Shown piece after piece: positions 23,452-36,379 of a DNA stretch of 64,000 nt. Every line of letters starts with the position of its first letter. Position 1 is the first letter of the stretch. The stretch lies in the NCBI GenBank assembly GCA_027475525.1, contig JAMWFC010000090.1, positions 372,001-436,000 on the forward strand. The letters are read 5' to 3'. Below the pieces are notes generated by a model that saw only the letters and a program-made list of their open reading frames with translations, was not told the DNA's origin and did no database searches. The position numbers and the translations under genes were made by a program. The DNA comes from Macrolepiota albuminosa (Eukaryota; Basidiomycota; Agaricomycetes; Agaricales; Agaricaceae).

Positions 23452-23659
23452 GGCGACTAAACTATCACTGATTATCGATATCCTTATTTATGTGTGCACC
23501 TATTACAGCCTATTGAACTCCAAAATACTTAGCGATATTAAGCTCGTCTTGTGCCGTACAACATAGGGGTCCGATTCTGTTATAGATGGTATATGGGAGA
23601 TCAATTACTGAGAACGTCCGTCCTGACTAGAACTATGTGGCACAAGATATTGACCAAGA
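23452..23659. other. Intergenic spacer, no feature recognised
   Basis: AT-rich sequence downstream of the DUF6535 gene. It probably includes its 3' untranslated region. No ORF or repeat is supported. Confidence 0.5.
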
Positions 23660-24310
23660 ATTCTGTTCATATAATCAGGTGGATCAATTGCCAGACATAC
23701 ATGTCACCAGACTTTCCATGGCCACCAATAGATGCCGTGACGACTTCCATCTTGTTTTCAGTGAGCGTCCCTGTCATAGTTGCGCAAACGACCGAGATGT
23801 CTTCCATAGATACAAAAGCACATAAAGAGCGAACCAGAAGGTTTTCATACGTCATTAATCTCGTAGCAAATGCCAGAGCTAGTATCACAGCGATAGGGAC
23901 ACCTAGAAGTACAACAGTGGATGAGACAAAGACAAGGACAAATTAGTAAATGAGAGATTTCAGAAACGTGACCCTCTGGCACGGTAACAACGATGAGAGT
24001 GACCGATATGATTATGATGTTGACAAAGGCAATACCCTTCTCGTTTGTCGTACAAACCGGATTGTTTTGACAAAGCTGAACAAAAAACCGAATCATCAGT
24101 GCACTGAAAAGGATCAAACCGGCAAGTTGAGCCTCAAGTTTTGCAATCAGTCCTGCCAGCGCGTTGAGCTTTAACTGCGATAATGTGTGGTTTCTGGATC
24201 AGACCGGAGCGCTGTGGAAGGACATCCCGTCCGTCCTGATTGCGACCGTGTGGCACAAGGAAATGACCAAAAATTCTGTTCATAAAATCAGGCAAATCAA
24301 GAGTACATGT
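23590..24310 (-). pseudogene. P-type Ca2+-ATPase relic (PMC1-like transmembrane/phosphorylation-site region)
   Basis: On the minus strand an exon gives LKLNALAGLIAKL, ILFSALMIRFFVQL and VNIIIISVTLIVVTVPEG, the membrane segment and PEG motif of P2B Ca2+ pumps. A GT-AG intron (about 23909-23970) joins it to IAVILALAFATRLM and then ENLLVRSL and SVVCATMTGTLTENKM. The last should be the invariant DKTGT, but Asp and Lys are replaced by Thr and Met, so the phosphorylated residue is gone. Only this internal piece is present, so it is a dead fragment. About 70 bp at 23590-23690 and 24220-24310 are similar to each other, flanking the relic. Confidence 0.65.
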
Positions 24311-24564
24311 ATGATTGATACAACTAACTTCTATTTTACACAAGTCCGACGCAATGCCAACATCGAACATGAGTTTTGTAACGTAGTCAAGTCCGATTCT
24401 GTAACAGCAAGTACAGCAATGGCTTAAAAGGGTATGTAAAGATCGACAAAGGTGCAAGGTATGCTCCAGTAAAATGAATGCGCAGGAGCCTTGAAAGAGC
24501 TGAGAAATATAAGAGAGCGAAGTATCGCTAAAGCGTCCATTGATAGTTGGGAAGTAGGGGATAC

Positions 24565-26403
<1,839 letters not shown>

Positions 26404-28323
26404 GGTGAGGCAAGTTGGAGGATGCGGGGGAAAGGGGACAAGGTCGTTCCCTAATCAACTTAAGTACCCAGTCATATCCATATTGATTTTCAGCTGCTTC
26501 TTGAAGCTAAATTAAAATGAACACCTCCGCAACATCCGGATTGACCACTTCCCGTCAAGCTGGCAAACGGGAAGCCGGTGGAGCAAGAGCGAACCATCAC
26601 AGGTATATCTTGGCACGTCCAACGAGAATTTCCACAAGAAAGCAGTACCTGGTGCGGGCGAGGACCCTTTTGAGCGACTCGCACACATGTGGTACGCCTG
26701 GCATCTCAGGGTATGCATGCATACAAGATGAGATACCAGAAGGCAAGGGAAACTACCAAGATTGCCAAGAAAGAATTATATTTAGAAGAGACCATGACTT
26801 CCGATTACAGACAGCACGGGCGTTGGAGATGGCAGGAGAGGTCGGTACGTCATGCAGCTTATGGACGTAAGTACAAGCACGTCTCGTAAGTAACGTTAGA
26901 CCTTGACTTTGTCTTGTTTAGTTGTTTGGTCCCCTGCCGGGCTTGCCGGTTCTCGGGAATATATTACCTAATACCATCAGCCTACGCGTATATTTCCCGA
27001 CCTAGTCTCTGCAGGTAACGTTACCATTGGACACTATATCGCAAAACATAGTACTTATAGTATTTACTTGCTCCAGCCACTAAGCCCCGTGATCGTATAC
27101 GGATACTCCTTGATAATGGAAAGGCGCAAGATCAGTCTTTTCAGCTCTGGCGACAAATAGCTTCTCAGTCTCATTATGGAAGACAGCAACGGCATGTTGA
27201 ATTCCGTCATGAACGATTATAGAACCCGGCAAGCGCGGCAGCAGGTCTAACGTTTATAAGACGTTTCGGTAATAGGAGGCGTATAGTCATGCTACGTGCG
27301 CATGTCGTACTGTGTCAAGCTCCGATTTTTTCCTTTATCGGATCGATCTTCTTCCCTACTGTATCTCTCGAGTGCCACGCACTGTGATTATTTTGTCTAA
27401 ATATACGGCTAGACGTTTAAAGTTGCGCTCCTTGGCTCTTGGAAAGACTGATTCGTACTTTGGCATCGCATGACTCTGCAGAGATGCGTGATCGCCAGTC
27501 CGTTGACTGGTAATACATCCCTGTCATCCTTTTCTCGCTTAGTTCATCCTCGAGTTACATGTGCCAGTTCAGTGCATCAAGGAAAGGTAATCTACTCTGG
27601 CTCCTTGTACATTTACTCTGTCTCTGAGGTCAATTTCTCCTTGTGGAATGACATGTGTCGTGCTACAACCTGGCAATATCTGGACACGTAGATCTTCGTG
27701 AAGCAAAACCATGTTGCCCAAGTTGTGGAATTGGACGCCGAGGCTTCGCTCATAGTGGCACGATAATGATCCCTTCTTCAAGGCTTCTCCATCCTCAAGT
27801 TCAGTACGTCAAAACGATACTGAACCTAAGAGGAACTCTAGGATCATCTTTTGCTCCATGCTAGTGTTCGTTCATCTCTTCAGGACTCGGAAGAGCGTCT
27901 TTTGTTCAAGTAGATGCTTCAGTGTCATAGTCTTAATTCTTCTTCGGACAATCTGATAACATGGATCCTGTGTCATCCTATCCTTCGTAATCCTCTTCTG
28001 TTGACCACTCGATATATCTGTTCCGAGAATACCGAATGACCACAGAAAATCCTTGCACAATCATCACTGGTAGGTCCGTCAACTTAAGCCTGTTATAGGT
28101 ACTCTTGAAGCATTATGGAACGACGATACATCTCTCTGCTTCTTCTGCGCTGATCTTTCCCCTCAAGAGATGCATACCATCTGTCAGACTGTTACGACCG
28201 CAACCTTGATCCGGCCAATGCATCATGTTCTAGTTTTTTGGGGGATAAAATACCCTTCAACGCGACAGGTGTACAATAGGGTGACCCTCTTATAATGACA
28301 AACTTCTCGCCTACCATGTACCT
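26404..28323. other. Region without a supported gene
   Basis: It should contain the GH5 promoter on the right of 26403. Short open frames (for example 26517-26870 plus, 27470-27691 plus) have no recognisable domain. Minus-strand bases at about 27085-27250 encode an open stretch with HDGIQHAVAVFHNETEKLF that looks protein-like, but I cannot place it. A weak P450-like PGLPVLGN occurs near 26935-26960. It may be gene debris. Confidence 0.4.
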
Positions 28324-29620
28324 TCATTCAATTGTAGCGTTATAATCCTTGCAAGGCTTCTTTACTTGACCAGTTTCGTCGACTATGTCTGAAGCCGTGA
28401 CTACTTGGGTCAATTGGCCTTCAGAATCTTTTCGTCCAGCAGCACCTTGTGGGGCGTTGAATTCAAGGGAAATATTGGTAGTATTAGTCCTATCTTCGTT
28501 CGAGTTTCTCCGGCGAGCGCCCAGTAGAACCATGTAAAAGCAGATAGAAGTGATTGGGGACAGCTGGAAATGCAGTGAGCGTGGAACTTCCGAGAGTCAT
28601 GCAACTGTGTCGCTAACCAAACTCTTTACGATGAAGAAGGCATCTGTTCCGGTGAGATAGAGGGAGAGAAAGAGGGCCATGCCAACCACGTAGATGGCCC
28701 CGGAATGTGCAACCACGCGTGCCACGCGTCGTAAATGGTTATCTGTTGTGTAGTACCTCGAGACTTCCTTTTCCATGAGCCATAGCCGGAATGCCAGCAG
28801 GCCTGTAGAGAAAAGGTCATGGAAAGTCTAGACGCTCAATAAAAATGTATACCTGTGGATATTGCATTCCCGGCAATGGAACTTCCAAGAAATGCCGCGC
28901 TCAGATGATCTGAAAGATTGCTGAAGAAAATATTTGGACTGTTCTGGATCTTGGTCCAGGTCCAAACTACGACAAATCCAGTTCCTTATAGAGGTATCAA
29001 GGACGATTTCCTATGCAGTTTTAATGCTCTGACCAATTGTTGTCGCCAATAGCAAGGCAGGAAGGACAATTACTAGAATGGAGGACCACACGAGATAACA
29101 TCGGTACAGCTAGAGTGATGAGAGAGGAGAGAACACGTAGACCAATCTTCACTTACAACAATAGCATCTCCCAAGATCATTTGCATGAACTGTACAGTGC
29201 GGTCAAAAGTAGAGCTCCAAGACCCAATAAAGAATGCGACAGGCTGGTCCAAAATATTGCGATGCATGACGAAAGCATACATAAGACGGTAAATGGTGAT
29301 GACCATACTCTTCAAAATAACTATCAACATCCGGAACGAGGGTGCACGCTTTCATGACTTACCATAGTACTCAATACAAAGAGCAAACATGCCATTGTAA
29401 GCATAGTGTAATTAATCCTGCGTGACTGGGGGCGATGCCGTAACATGTCGTGAATAGTTACACCGAACATATACACTGAGAAACCTGTTGACATTATAAT
29501 GAACCACATCCACTGGGACATCGCGAGAATGGCAGAGTTACCATATAAAATACCCTGTAAAGGAGCGGACACTGCTACAGAGGAGACCAGAAGGTTTTGG
29601 TCGTCGGATGGCTGAGCCAT
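28324..29620 (-). CDS. Multi-pass membrane protein of unknown function (basidiomycete family)
   Basis: Six exons splice cleanly: 29620-29363, 29309-29157, 29109-29034, 28984-28853, 28802-28618 and 28563-28324. They give about 347 residues with no stop. Hydrophobic spans are seen at about residues 30-50 and 65-85 (TMLTMACLLFVLSTM), then QFMQMILGDAIVLYRCYLVW, VIVLPALLLATTIG, AIYVVGMALFLSLYL and ITSICFYMVLLGAR, about seven in all. The tail is hydrophilic with Asp, Thr and Lys. This layout, especially the GDAIVLYRCYLVW segment, is common in expanded agaricomycete families of seven-span proteins with no assigned role. All six exon phases agree, so the gene looks functional. Confidence 0.75.
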
Positions 29621-30976
29621 GGAATCTGAGAATAAGATAAAAATCGTTACAGGATATATAAACCCGATGCTCCAAGGGCTGATCTCAAACCGTCGTTTTA
29701 GACCTTTTGTTACGCTTCATTGCGGAGGGACCGGTATCGTTGATGCGCATCGTCATGGAAAGGCAAAATATAAAATCCGAGATGCTTATTAATTTTGATC
29801 CTTGAGCGCTCTTCGCGGGCCACTCGCAGCATCAGAAGTAAGGATTAAAAGTATTGGCACCTGCTTGAGAGAGAAACTCTATCTTTGGTATTGTCTTTAG
29901 GTAAAAAAATCAGTCTTTCCATGATGAGTACAACCATCATATCTGCTCGAAACTGATCAGAAGGCGAGTGGAGAAGGATTTAGATTTTATTGTCAGATAA
30001 CATCCGAGTTGAACGCATCGGCGCGCCACACACCAAAAGTCCCTATTTTCGTGAGGTATTCTGAGCCATTTATTATACACGATATTCCAATCAATCGGTA
30101 TACCATAACCTACCCTAACAATACCAATTGCAATTGCAGCTTGTATGGAAACCAATGAATATGCGAAGCTCGATACATGACATGTCGCATCACAACCTTT
30201 CTCATGCAACGGAAGATAGAATAGGGGAAAGTTAGATACCCTTGTTGTACCATTTGGGTATATGCTCCCAGGCCTTTACGAAATTTTCTGAGTGATCGCA
30301 ATGGAAAGGATCCCCGAATGGCAACTTTTTCAGACACCTGTACCGGTGGGTTCTCCTTGTATGGATCTATCTTACCCACACAACAAGACGGTGCAGAAAC
30401 TTGCCACGTATTAATGGTTCTGAAACATGCTTGGAGATGGCTGGTTAACACCCTGGGTTCTGAGTAGCGTGGTCCGCGGAGTATGGCAGACGAACCTCCG
30501 TTGCCTCTCCGGGGTCCTGGTAGTTTAAAGGTTGAAGCTAGGGTATTTTACCGTTTCCTCGGCTCAGCAGCTCTCTGAGTTCTCTAGACTACACCTTTAC
30601 TTGGTCTCTGATATTTCTTCACTTCTTTTTCGGCCTAATAATGAACCCTATTGTCAAGGCCCCTCACAGGAGAGTATCAGCTAAAGGGGGACCCCAGAAC
30701 GCCCCTAAATTCGTTCATAACGCTTGTAAGTGGCCGGAAAACAGAGGCTGCATTCTTGCATCCAGATTGTACAGTCACTCAAAGATGGTAAGCATCCTGA
30801 TCACTGTCTGCACTTCAAGAGGATGGTTGGATTATTTGTCTATAAGTAGGTCTACAAATTACAGTCTACCAATTACAAATCGTTGCTTTTTTCAGCCCAA
30901 GCGCGAGAACAACTTTCTGTCATAAATCAATCGAAGAGTGAGAAAGCTTTCCTTCCCTTCAGTAATTGACGCTCCC
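29621..30976. other. Region without a supported gene
   Basis: It lies between two divergently oriented genes and should hold both promoters. Minus-strand open frames (30451-30110, 30209-29937) lack domain similarity or splice support. GC content falls towards the NLR-type gene on the right. Confidence 0.4.
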
Positions 30977-33900
30977 ATGCAGAATATCAGCACAAACCAA
31001 ATGCAACGCGGGTTGAGGATGTTATCTTTGGGTACGCTCTTTTGACTATGAATCGCGATTACTAACGTTATTGGAATAATAATCCAGATGACGGTGGTGT
31101 ACGTGGACTGTCTGAGCTCATCATTCTCCGAGAAATCATGTTTCGTCTTATGCACCTGGAGAATGCTAGATCTATGCCTAAGCCTTGCAACTATTTCGAT
31201 ATAATCGGTGGAGCTGGAACAGGAGGGTAAGTGACAAGGTTTATCTACAAAATCGAGTGTTCAATAATGGTATATCAGAGTAATTGCGTTGATGCTTGGT
31301 CGACTCCGGATGCCTATTGACGTGGCCATTGAGATGTATGTCTTGTTCAGCAAGGAGGTCTACTCTGATGTCAAGAAATGGAGCCGTCTGGGCGAAAAGT
31401 TCAAAGCAGCTGTCTTTGAGTCTGGTATGAGAGCCATCATACAATCTGCTGGATTTCCAGAGGATGTCATGATGAAAGAGGATGATCCTGTCTGCAGAAG
31501 GTAGTCCGGTATTCTTCATTTCTGCTTCTCAGCTGACATTGAACCACTTAACAGTTTTGTGGTGGCTCTTCCCTCTGCCAATATGACACCTCGTATTTTC
31601 AGAACATATGAGGTATCAGCCAATCCAGGTTATGATTGTAGTGTGGTGCAAGCTGCTCGTGCTACTACTGCCACTCCTGATTTCTTCAAATGTGTTTCAA
31701 TTGTTTCTGCTGGAATCTCTGAGACCTTTGTAGGTGCAGGTTTGGGCTATAGCAATCCAACCAACCTTGTTCTGAAAGAGGCTGTAATGGTTTTTGGTCC
31801 TTTTCAATCAGTAGCATGTTTGGTCAGTATAGGGGCAGGGCATTCTGGTCATGTTTCCTGGAAGCCTACAAATGTTATTGGCAAACAAATGATAGGACTT
31901 CTTCATCAAATAGCCACTAATTGTGAAGAATCAGCTGAGAATTTTGGAGAGAATTTTATGCACATGCCTGGGTTGTTTTACAGACTCAATGTAGATCAAG
32001 GGCTTCAAAAAATGGCTTTGGATGATTGGAATAGGCATGGAGAAATTCAAACACATTCTCTGTCTTATTTACAAAAGGCCAAAGTTACACAGGAAATAAA
32101 CAGTCTTACAAACACTTTATATAGTTGTTTTCAAATGACTACTCTTGGAGTTTTGAGCAAGATATTTTACTTAGTTGATTATATTATTTGCTGACAGTTA
32201 TTAGGAGGTGGAACAATGCCTTCTAGTCTTTCCAACAAACCAATGTCCTCTCATATTCTTGCACCAGTCCTTCTTCCCGTAATTCCTCCTCCATCTCCAC
32301 TGTTTACTGGGAGAGCAGACATTCTGCTGCATCTTGAAAAGTGCTTTGATCCTCATCAATCTTCATTAAAAATAGAAATGCAGCAATGTTGTGTGCTACA
32401 TGGATTGGGTGGAGCTGGAAAGACACAAATTGCACGGCAATTTTGCTATCAATTTGGAAGCAGGTATGAGACAGTTATATTTTCCACATGTTATGGTTTA
32501 ATTTAATCAACTAGATTTTCCTCTATATATATGATAGATGCTAGTTCCAAAGCATCAATCAAGCAGTTTTTGACTTTACTTGCTCAAAGTGTTAATTTGG
32601 CTGATACAACACCTAATGCTGCTCTTTCATGGCTCTGTCACCAAAAAAAAGAATGGTTAATGTTTTTTGATAATGCTGATGATCCTGATGTTGCTTTACA
32701 AGAATTCTTTCCCAAATGCAGTCATGGAAATATTCTTATAACAAGCAGAAATGAAACATTAAAACTGTGTGCACCTAGAAACCATTATAAAATTGGAGAA
32801 TTGATAGCTGAAGACTCATTGGAAGCTTTTTATAAAGCTAGTCAGAGGCAAAAAACTGAACAAGCAGCTGTGACTGAGCTTGTTCAAGAACTGGGCTATT
32901 TGGCATTAGCTGTTGTTCAGGCAGGAAGCTATCTCTTTCTTAATCAACATATTGAAGTAAAGCAGTATTGTGAAAGGTTAAAGAAAAATAAAATGCAATA
33001 TTTAGCAACAACAACAAAGCAGACAATTGATAACTATCAACTTTCTGTTTTTGCTACATGGGATCTGAGCTATCAGAAGCTAAATAAAGAAGCAAAGGCA
33101 CTTCTTATGTTATGTAGTGTGTTACACCATTCTAAAATACCTGTTTCAATCCTTGAAAGAGCTTGGAAAAAGCTATTTGATACTCATAAAGTACATAAAG
33201 TAAACACTCAAGAATTACATAATTTTCTCAAAATATTTGTAACAAATAATAAAGATTGGAGTAATGAATTACTTGAAAAAGCTGTTGATATGCTCAGATT
33301 ATATTCATTGGTAGAAATAAGAGAAAAAGGAGATATAATGTTAGAAATTCACCCACTTGCTCATAATTGGACTTTTCAATTATTATCAAGAGAAGAGCAG
33401 GAAAAAGCTAAACAATGTGCACAACAACTGTTTTATTTTGTAGGAAATAAAAAAGTGTCATACAATGATGCAGCTCAATGGGTACTGCATATACAGACAT
33501 TAATGAGTTTTCTGAATTATAAATGTGACAACTACAAATTTTCAGAGAAACTTGTCAACATTTTTTGGGCTGCATATTTTTGGAATGATGCAGAGTACCT
33601 TCAGTTGCAAGTGGTTGAAGAGTATAAAAGAATACTAGGAAATAACCATTCAGGTACTATTCAAGCCATGTCTAACCTTGCTGCAACATTTTGGCAAGGT
33701 GGAAAACTAGAGAAGGCTCAAAAGCTTGATCAAGAAGTGTTGACAGTCAGGAAAGAAGCATTTGGAAGCAGTCATCCAGACACTATTCGAGCCATGTCTA
33801 ATCTTGCTGCAACATTCAGACAAAGTGGAAAGCTGGAGGAGGCTGAAAAGCTTGATCAAGAAGTCTTGACAGTCAGAAAGGAGGCATTTGGAAGCAGTCA

Positions 33901-35794
33901 TCCAGACACTGTTCGAGCCATGTCTAACCTTGCTGCAACATTTTGGCAGAATGAAAAATTAGAAAAGGCTGAAAAGCTTGATTATAAAGTGTTGACAGTC
34001 AGGAAAGAAGCATTTGGAAGCAGTCATCCAGACACTATTCAAGCCATGTCTAACCTTGCTGCAACATTCAGGAAAAGTGGAAAGCTGGAGGAGGCTGAAA
34101 AGCTTGATCAAGAAGTGTTGACAGTCAGAAAAGAAACATTTGGAAGCAGTCATCCAGCCACTATTCGAGCCATGTCTTATCTTGCTGCAACATCCAGGAA
34201 AAGTGGAAAGCTGGAGGAGGCTGAAAAGCTTGATCAAAAAGTATTGGAGGTCAGAAAAGAAGCATTTGGAAGCAGTCATCCAGCCACTATTCAAGCTATG
34301 TCTAACCTTGCTGCAACATTCAGACAAAGTGAGAAGCTAGAGGAGGCTGAAAAGCTTGATCAAAAAGTGTTGGAGGTTAGGAAAGAAGCCTTTGGAAGCA
34401 GTCATCCAGACACTATTCGAGCCATGTCTAATCTTGCTGCAACATTCAGACAAAGTGGAAAGCTGGAGGAGGCTGAAAAGCTAGATCAAGAAGTGTTGAC
34501 AGTTAAAAAAGAAGCATTTGGAAGCAATCATCTAGCCACTATTGAAGCCATGTCTAACCTTGCTGCAACATTCAGACAATGTGAAAAACTAGAGAAAGCT
34601 GAAAAGCTTGATCAAGAAGTGTTGACAGTCAGAAAAGAAACATGTGGAAGCAGTCATCCAGCTACTATTCAAGCCATGTCTTATCTTGCTGCAACATTCA
34701 GGAAAAGTGAAAAGCTGGAGGAGGCTGAAAAGCTTGGTCAAAAAGTGTTGGAGGTCAGGAAAAAAGCATTTGGAAGCAGTCATCCAGCTACCATTCAAGC
34801 TATGTCTGACCTTGCTGCAACATTCAAAAAAAGTGGAAAACTAGAGGAGGCTGAAAAGCTTGATCAAAAAGTGTTGGAGGTGAGGAAAGTAGCATTTGGA
34901 AGCAGTCATCCAGATACTATTCAAGCCATGTCTGACCTTGCTGCAACATTCAGACAAAGTAGAAAGCTGGAGAAGGCTGAAAAGCTTGATCAAGAAGTGT
35001 TGACAGTCAAGAAAGAAGCATTTGGAAGCAATCATCCAGCCACTATTGAAGCCATGTCTAACCTTGCTGCAACATTCAGACAAAGTGAAAAACTAGAGAA
35101 GGCTGAAAAGCTTGATTATAAAGTGTTGACAGTCAGAAAAGAGACATTTGGAAGCAGTCATCCAGCTACTATTCGAGCCATGTCTTATCTTGCTGCAACA
35201 TTCAGGAAAAGTGGAAAGCTGGAGGAAGCTGAAAAGCTTGATCAAAAAGTGTTGGAGGTCAGGAAAGAAGCATTTGGAAGCAGTCATCCAGCCACTATTG
35301 AAGCCATGTCTAACCTTGCTGCAACATTCAGACAATGTGAAAAACTAGAGAAAGCTGAAAAGCTTGATCAAGAAGTGTTGACAGTCAGGAAAGAAGCATT
35401 TGGAAGCAGTCATCCAGCTACTATTCAAGCCATGTCTTATCTTGCTGCAACATCCAGGAAAAGTGGAAAGCTGGAAGAGGCTGAAAAGCTTGATCAAAAA
35501 GTATTGGAGGTCAGGAAAGAAGCATTTGGAAGCAGTCATCCAGATACTATTGAAGCCATGTCTAACCTTGCTGCAACATTCAGACAAAGTGGAAAGCTGG
35601 AGGAGGCTGAAAAGCTTGATCAAGAAGTGTTGACAGTCAGGAAAAAAGCATTTGGAAGCAGTCATCCAGACACTATTCAAGCCATGTCTAATCTTGCTAG
35701 AACATTCAGACAAAGTAAGAAGCTGGAGGAGGCTGAAAAGCTTGAACAAGAAGTGTTGGAGATTAAGAAAGAAGCATTTGGAAGTAGTTATTAG
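30977..35794 (+). CDS. NLR-like protein: patatin-like domain, NB-ARC, 17 TPRs
   Basis: Six exons are inferred: 30977-31031, 31088-31226, 31279-31500, 31555-32149, 32198-32463 and 32515-35794. The phases are consistent and give about 1518 residues. The patatin-like part (1-336) has the oxyanion motif DDGGVRG. GGAGTGG stands where GxSxG should be, and VGAGLGYSNP where DGG/A should be, so both catalytic residues are lost. NB-ARC (about 337-800) has a P-loop GLGGAGKTQ, a Walker B-like WLMFFDNADDP, ILITSRN and LGYLALAVVQAGSYL. Residues 802-1515 are 17 units of 42 residues. This is the architecture of fungal NLRs thought to sense non-self. The exon 4 donor (GTTTTG at 32150) is weak. If it is not used, the frame ends at 32194. 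Confidence 0.85.
33641..35782 (+). repeat. Array of 17 near-identical 126-bp TPR units
   Basis: Exactly 17 x 126 bp, each encoding a kinesin-light-chain-type TPR of 42 residues starting SSHP and containing NLAATF and KLEEAEKLD. Differences concentrate at unit positions 5, 8, 12, 18-21, 24-25, 31-32 and 35, while the rest is almost invariant. Near-identity at DNA level implies ongoing homogenisation by unequal exchange or conversion. Unit number may therefore differ between strains or be miscounted by a short-read assembly. Confidence 0.95.
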
Positions 35795-36020
35795 AATCTA
35801 GTTTAAGTTATTTCTAGCTATGTACAAAATCATTCTATACCATGGAAAAATCAATTTTTTTCCTTATTATACACATATATTTGGCTATAAAATTGAAATT
35901 TACTTAATGCATTGTTGGTGTGAAACACCATTTCATTTTTGTGTGTTGTATTCTTTCTTTACTACAGTATATCCTTATAAATAAGCATATCACTACATTT
36001 TGGTCTGGGAGTTCCCTTTA
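35795..36020. other. AT-rich 3' flank of the NLR-type gene
   Basis: Strongly AT-rich with TATATTT and AATAAAT-like stretches. It likely holds the 3' untranslated region and polyadenylation signals of the NLR-type transcript. Confidence 0.4.
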
Positions 36021-36354
36021 TGTTGGAATTCCATCAATTTTACAATATCACACCAGCCACTCTGCCACTTGTCACACAAGGCCATAGCCAGCATTGTGCA
36101 ACCTTTATTCATTCACTCATAGTACTTCCATTGTCTACAAAATATAATTATATACAACTACTCTTAGATGAGCCCTTCAATCACTTGTACCAGACTGAGA
36201 GGTGAGTAATTATGCACTTTATGCAACTTGTATGAGGACTAACTGTACCTGGTAGAATAAACTTATGCTTGTCTCTGGGTATAGTCTAAATAAAGTCACT
36301 TATACTAGACTGAGAGAATAAACTTACACTTGTCTCTAGGTCTGATTTCTAACA
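36021..36354. repeat. Solo LTR, same family as the split LTR at 15.3/20.5 kb
   Basis: It starts TGTTGGAAT and ends TTTCTAACA, giving inverted TG...CA termini, and is 334 bp long. Its right half matches the LTR remnant interrupted by Copia. No flanking target duplication was recognised, so the exact ends or an old age leave some doubt. Confidence 0.6.
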
Positions 36355-36379
36355 GGTTATGGGCATATTGTCCACTGTT

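Noticed and set aside
26517..26870. 117-codon plus-strand ORF
   Set aside because: No domain, no splice partner and weak composition; left in the unassigned region.
26880..27000. Cytochrome P450 N-terminus (PGLPVLGN after a possible intron)
   Set aside because: One short motif only; nothing of the P450 fold follows.
30110..30451. 113-codon minus-strand ORF
   Set aside because: No similarity recognised and no supporting splice structure.
33707..35749. Long minus-strand open frames across the TPR array
   Set aside because: They repeat every 126 bp and mirror the TPR codons; an antisense shadow of a repeat, not genes.
33641..35782. Regularly spaced repeats considered as a CRISPR or satellite array
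   Set aside because: Units are contiguous, 126 bp, in frame and encode TPRs; the genome is eukaryotic.
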